8,718 nt of DNA from MED-G116 sp038107835. Its GTDB lineage: Bacteria > Pseudomonadota > Alphaproteobacteria > Puniceispirillales > Puniceispirillaceae. A program made the position numbers and the translations under genes. The notes beneath the pieces are model-generated. The model did no database searches. It was not told the origin of the DNA and was given only the letters and a program-made list of their open reading frames with translations. This document shows, piece after piece, positions 6,903 to 8,718 of this stretch. Within the stretch, counting starts at the first letter, position 1, and every line of letters begins with the position of its first letter. The DNA lies in assembly GCA_038107835.1 (NCBI GenBank), contig JAYNHH010000050.1:1-8718 (forward strand), written 5' to 3'.

Positions 6903-7781
6903 ATGGAAACCATTCCAGAATCGAAAAAATTGATCCTTGTCACCGGCACGTCGGGTGCAGGGCTGTCAACTGCGCTGAAAATTCTCGAAGATCTTGGCGT
7001 CAAGGCGGTCGATAATATTCCACTTGCATTGATTGACCAGCTTGTGGCCCTCGAGGTGGAGACCGCCGGGCGTCAGCTTGCCGTGGGGCTGGATGCCCGC
7101 ACCTCCGGCTTCAGCGCTGAGTCAGTTGGTCGATTGGCGGCAAATCTGCGGGACCGGCTGGGAAGGAGCTGCAGCATTGTTTTTATCAGCGCGGCAAAGC
7201 AGGATTTGATGCGACGTTTCAATACAACACGTCGACAGCATCCTCTGGGGGAGGGGTTGTCGCTTGCTGATGCCGTCGCTGCTGATCTGGCACGTATGGA
7301 CGAAATTGCCTCGCTTGCCGATGTTCACATCGACACCTCTGGATCGAAGCCGGCTGATATGCGACGGCATTTACTCGATGGTTTTGGTGTCAATGACCAG
7401 AGCCTTATTCCTGTTAGTATTGTGAGCTTTTCCTATCGTGATGGCCTGCCCGAGGGGGCAGATGTCGTTCTCGATATGCGTTTTGCTGACAATCCACACT
7501 GGATCGATGATCTGCGGGAAAAGACTGGCCGGGACGCAGAGATTGATGCCTATCTGCGGCAGGATGAAATTGCCCAATCAGTTCTTTCAGACCTGAAGAG
7601 GATGTTGACCCCGATTCTCGGCAGAATGTCGGCTGAGGGTCGACCCCTGATTACGCTTGCCTTTGGGTGTACCGGGGGACGGCACAGGTCTGTCTGGGCG
7701 GCGGAGGCCATTGGCAAATGGCTGCGAGTCCAGGGTCATGATATTTCACTGAACCACCGGAATCTTGATGGCGGGAGATAG
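6903..7781 (+). CDS. rapZ: RapZ/YvcJ-family nucleotide-binding protein
   Basis: A 292-residue cytoplasmic protein (E. coli RapZ: 284). In E. coli RapZ controls glucosamine-6-phosphate synthase by handing the small RNA GlmZ to RNase E; in other bacteria the homologue is a less understood ATP/GTP-binding regulator. The N-terminal P-loop is GTSGAGLST (15-23), followed by ILEDLGVKAVDNIPLALI. AVGLDARTSGF gives a Walker B-like strand. The C-terminal domain has DMRFADNPHW and the family signature FGCTGGRHRSVWAAE with Cys256, His261 and Arg262. Two oddities: the P-loop lysine is Leu21 (many alphaproteobacteria have Arg there), and the protein ends NHRNLDGGR, lacking the lysine-rich tail that binds RNA in E. 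coli, so an sRNA adaptor role is doubtful. It sits 55 bp after chvG, where hprK is usually found. No ribosome binding site is seen before the ATG. Confidence 0.95.
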   Translation: METIPESKKLILVTGTSGAGLSTALKILEDLGVKAVDNIPLALIDQLVALEVETAGRQLAVGLDARTSGFSAESVGRLAANLRDRLGRSCSIVFISAAKQDLMRRFNTTRRQHPLGEGLSLADAVAADLARMDEIASLADVHIDTSGSKPADMRRHLLDGFGVNDQSLIPVSIVSFSYRDGLPEGADVVLDMRFADNPHWIDDLREKTGRDAEIDAYLRQDEIAQSVLSDLKRMLTPILGRMSAEGRPLITLAFGCTGGRHRSVWAAEAIGKWLRVQGHDISLNHRNLDGGR

Positions 7782-7797
7782 ATGCGGCCTCCCTTTT
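7773..7797 (+). terminator. Weak intrinsic terminator overlapping the rapZ stop codon
   Basis: GGGAG at 7773-7777 pairs with CTCCC at 7789-7793 around an 11-base loop and is followed by TTTT. The stem is only five pairs, so termination would be partial at best. It would separate rapZ from ahcY. Confidence 0.35.
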
Positions 7798-7861
7798 AAC
7801 GCTTTAAAAATCTATGCTTATCTGCTAAGTCAACGCGACCTATCTACAAACGGAAAAAATT
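7798..7861 (+). other. AT-rich leader of ahcY
   Basis: A short AT-rich gap. GGA at 7852-7854, seven bases before the ATG, is the only weak ribosome binding site. TATCTA at 7841-7846 could be a -10, but no matching -35 stands out. I looked for the conserved parts of SAH and SAM riboswitches and saw none; the space is also too short for most of them. Confidence 0.35.
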
Positions 7862-8718
7862 ATGTCTCAGGATTATATTGTAACCGACATCAGTCTTGCC
7901 AATTGGGGTCGTAAAGAACTTTCGATTGCCGAAACTGAAATGCCAGGTCTGATGGCTCTGCGTGATGAATTTGGCGCGCAGAAGCCGCTCCAGGGTGCCC
8001 GGGTTGCTGGTTGTCTGCATATGACTGTCCAGACAGCTGTTCTGATTGAAACGCTCGTTGCTCTTGGCGCTGACGTGCGCTGGTCATCATGCAATATTTA
8101 TTCGACGCAGGATCAGGCTGCTGCCGCGATTGCCGCATCGGGCGTTCCAGTGTTCGCCAAGAAGGGTGAAACGCTGGCTGAATACTGGGAATATGTTGAC
8201 CGGACCTTCGATTGGGCAGATGGTGGTTCGGCCAATATGATCCTCGATGATGGTGGAGATGCCACCATGTATATTCTGCTTGGCGCCCGTGCCGAGGCGG
8301 GAGAGACCGTGCTTGCGAACCCAGCCAGCGAGGAAGAGGAGTTTCTGAAAGCGCAGTTGGAAAGGCGTCTTGCCAGGAGTGATGGCTGGTTTACACGTCA
8401 GCGCGATGCCATTAAGGGCGTGTCCGAGGAGACAACAACTGGCGTGCTGCGTCTTTACCAGTTGGCAGAGGCAGGCGGCCTTCCGTTTCCTGCAATCAAT
8501 GTGAACGACTCGGTTACCAAGTCGAAATTTGACAATCTCTACGGATGCCGGGAGTCACTTGTTGACGGTATCCGCCGTGCCACCGACGTGATGCTCGCTG
8601 GCAAGGTTGCCGTTGTTGCGGGTTATGGTGATGTTGGCAAGGGTTCTGCCGCCTCCCTGCGGCAGGGTGGCGCCCGGGTCATGGTCACCGAGGTTGATCC
8701 CATCTGTGCCCTTCAGGC
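7862..8718 (+). CDS. ahcY: S-adenosylhomocysteine hydrolase, 3' end cut by window edge
   Basis: Adenosylhomocysteinase is an NAD-dependent cytoplasmic enzyme that splits S-adenosylhomocysteine into homocysteine and adenosine, removing the inhibitor left by methyltransferases. 285 codons are visible of the roughly 430-475 usual for the family. Seen in order: MSQDYIVTDISLANWGRKEL at the start; His53 in CLHMTVQTAVLIETL; WSSCNIYSTQDQAAAA; ILDDGGDATMY, followed by the extra segment with ILLGARAEAGE that bacterial and plant enzymes carry; VSEETTTGVLRLYQL; Lys220 and Asp224 in NDSVTKSKFDNLYGCRES; and the NAD-binding loop GYGDVGKGSA at 254-263. All active-site residues expected in this portion are present. 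In rhizobia ahcY follows ptsH at the end of the chvI-chvG-hprK-manX cluster, so its place right after rapZ here fits a shortened version of that cluster. Confidence 0.97.
   Translation, partial: MSQDYIVTDISLANWGRKELSIAETEMPGLMALRDEFGAQKPLQGARVAGCLHMTVQTAVLIETLVALGADVRWSSCNIYSTQDQAAAAIAASGVPVFAKKGETLAEYWEYVDRTFDWADGGSANMILDDGGDATMYILLGARAEAGETVLANPASEEEEFLKAQLERRLARSDGWFTRQRDAIKGVSEETTTGVLRLYQLAEAGGLPFPAINVNDSVTKSKFDNLYGCRESLVDGIRRATDVMLAGKVAVVAGYGDVGKGSAASLRQGGARVMVTEVDPICALQ

Noticed and set aside
7782..7861. SAH or SAM riboswitch before ahcY
   Set aside because: None of the conserved elements I know for these riboswitches is visible and the gap is short and AT-rich.
1..8718. A novel defence, mobile or biosynthetic system
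   Set aside because: Every sizeable gene belongs to a well-known family in a largely conserved neighbourhood; there are no transposases, integrases, phage genes, CRISPR repeats or unexplained gene clusters.

Overview
The window reads as a chromosomal core region of an alphaproteobacterium. The best evidence is the chvI-chvG pair (ChvG/ChvI acid and envelope-stress two-component system) followed by rapZ and ahcY. This matches the well-known alphaproteobacterial neighbourhood chvI-chvG-hprK-(rapZ)-manX-ptsH-ahcY, but with the PTS/HPr-kinase genes absent. Base composition looks moderately GC-rich by eye (not counted), lower than in typical rhizobia or Rhodobacter. A marine lineage such as SAR116 is possible, but that is inference only.

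Layout: (1) 1-971, minus strand: an ABC-2 type exporter ATPase, nearly complete, with its last few codons beyond the left edge. (2) 972-1183: a divergent intergenic region with a perfect 9-bp inverted repeat that looks like an operator. (3) 1184-4246, plus strand: a 62-residue CHCC zinc-finger protein and, 24 bp later, polA, a full DNA polymerase I with all three enzymatic domains and their catalytic motifs intact. (4) 4247-4446: a leader region with a plausible sigma70 promoter and nested inverted repeats before chvI. (5) 4447-6847: chvI response regulator and chvG sensor kinase. The 5' end of chvG is unclear, because coding-like sequence continues upstream of the first in-frame ATG. (6) 6903-7781: rapZ, a P-loop nucleotide-binding protein in which leucine replaces the Walker A lysine and which may be translated from a leaderless transcript. 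(7) 7862-8718: the first two thirds of ahcY, S-adenosylhomocysteine hydrolase, cut by the right edge.

Functionally the window joins DNA replication and repair (polA), envelope-stress signalling (chvI/chvG), a nucleotide-linked regulator (rapZ) and methyl-cycle housekeeping (ahcY). I see no mobile element, CRISPR array, tRNA or rRNA, and no evidence of a new multi-gene system. The points worth a second look are the chvG start, the missing PTS block, the RapZ P-loop, and the dyad upstream of the ABC gene. No gene-free stretch exceeds about 215 bases.
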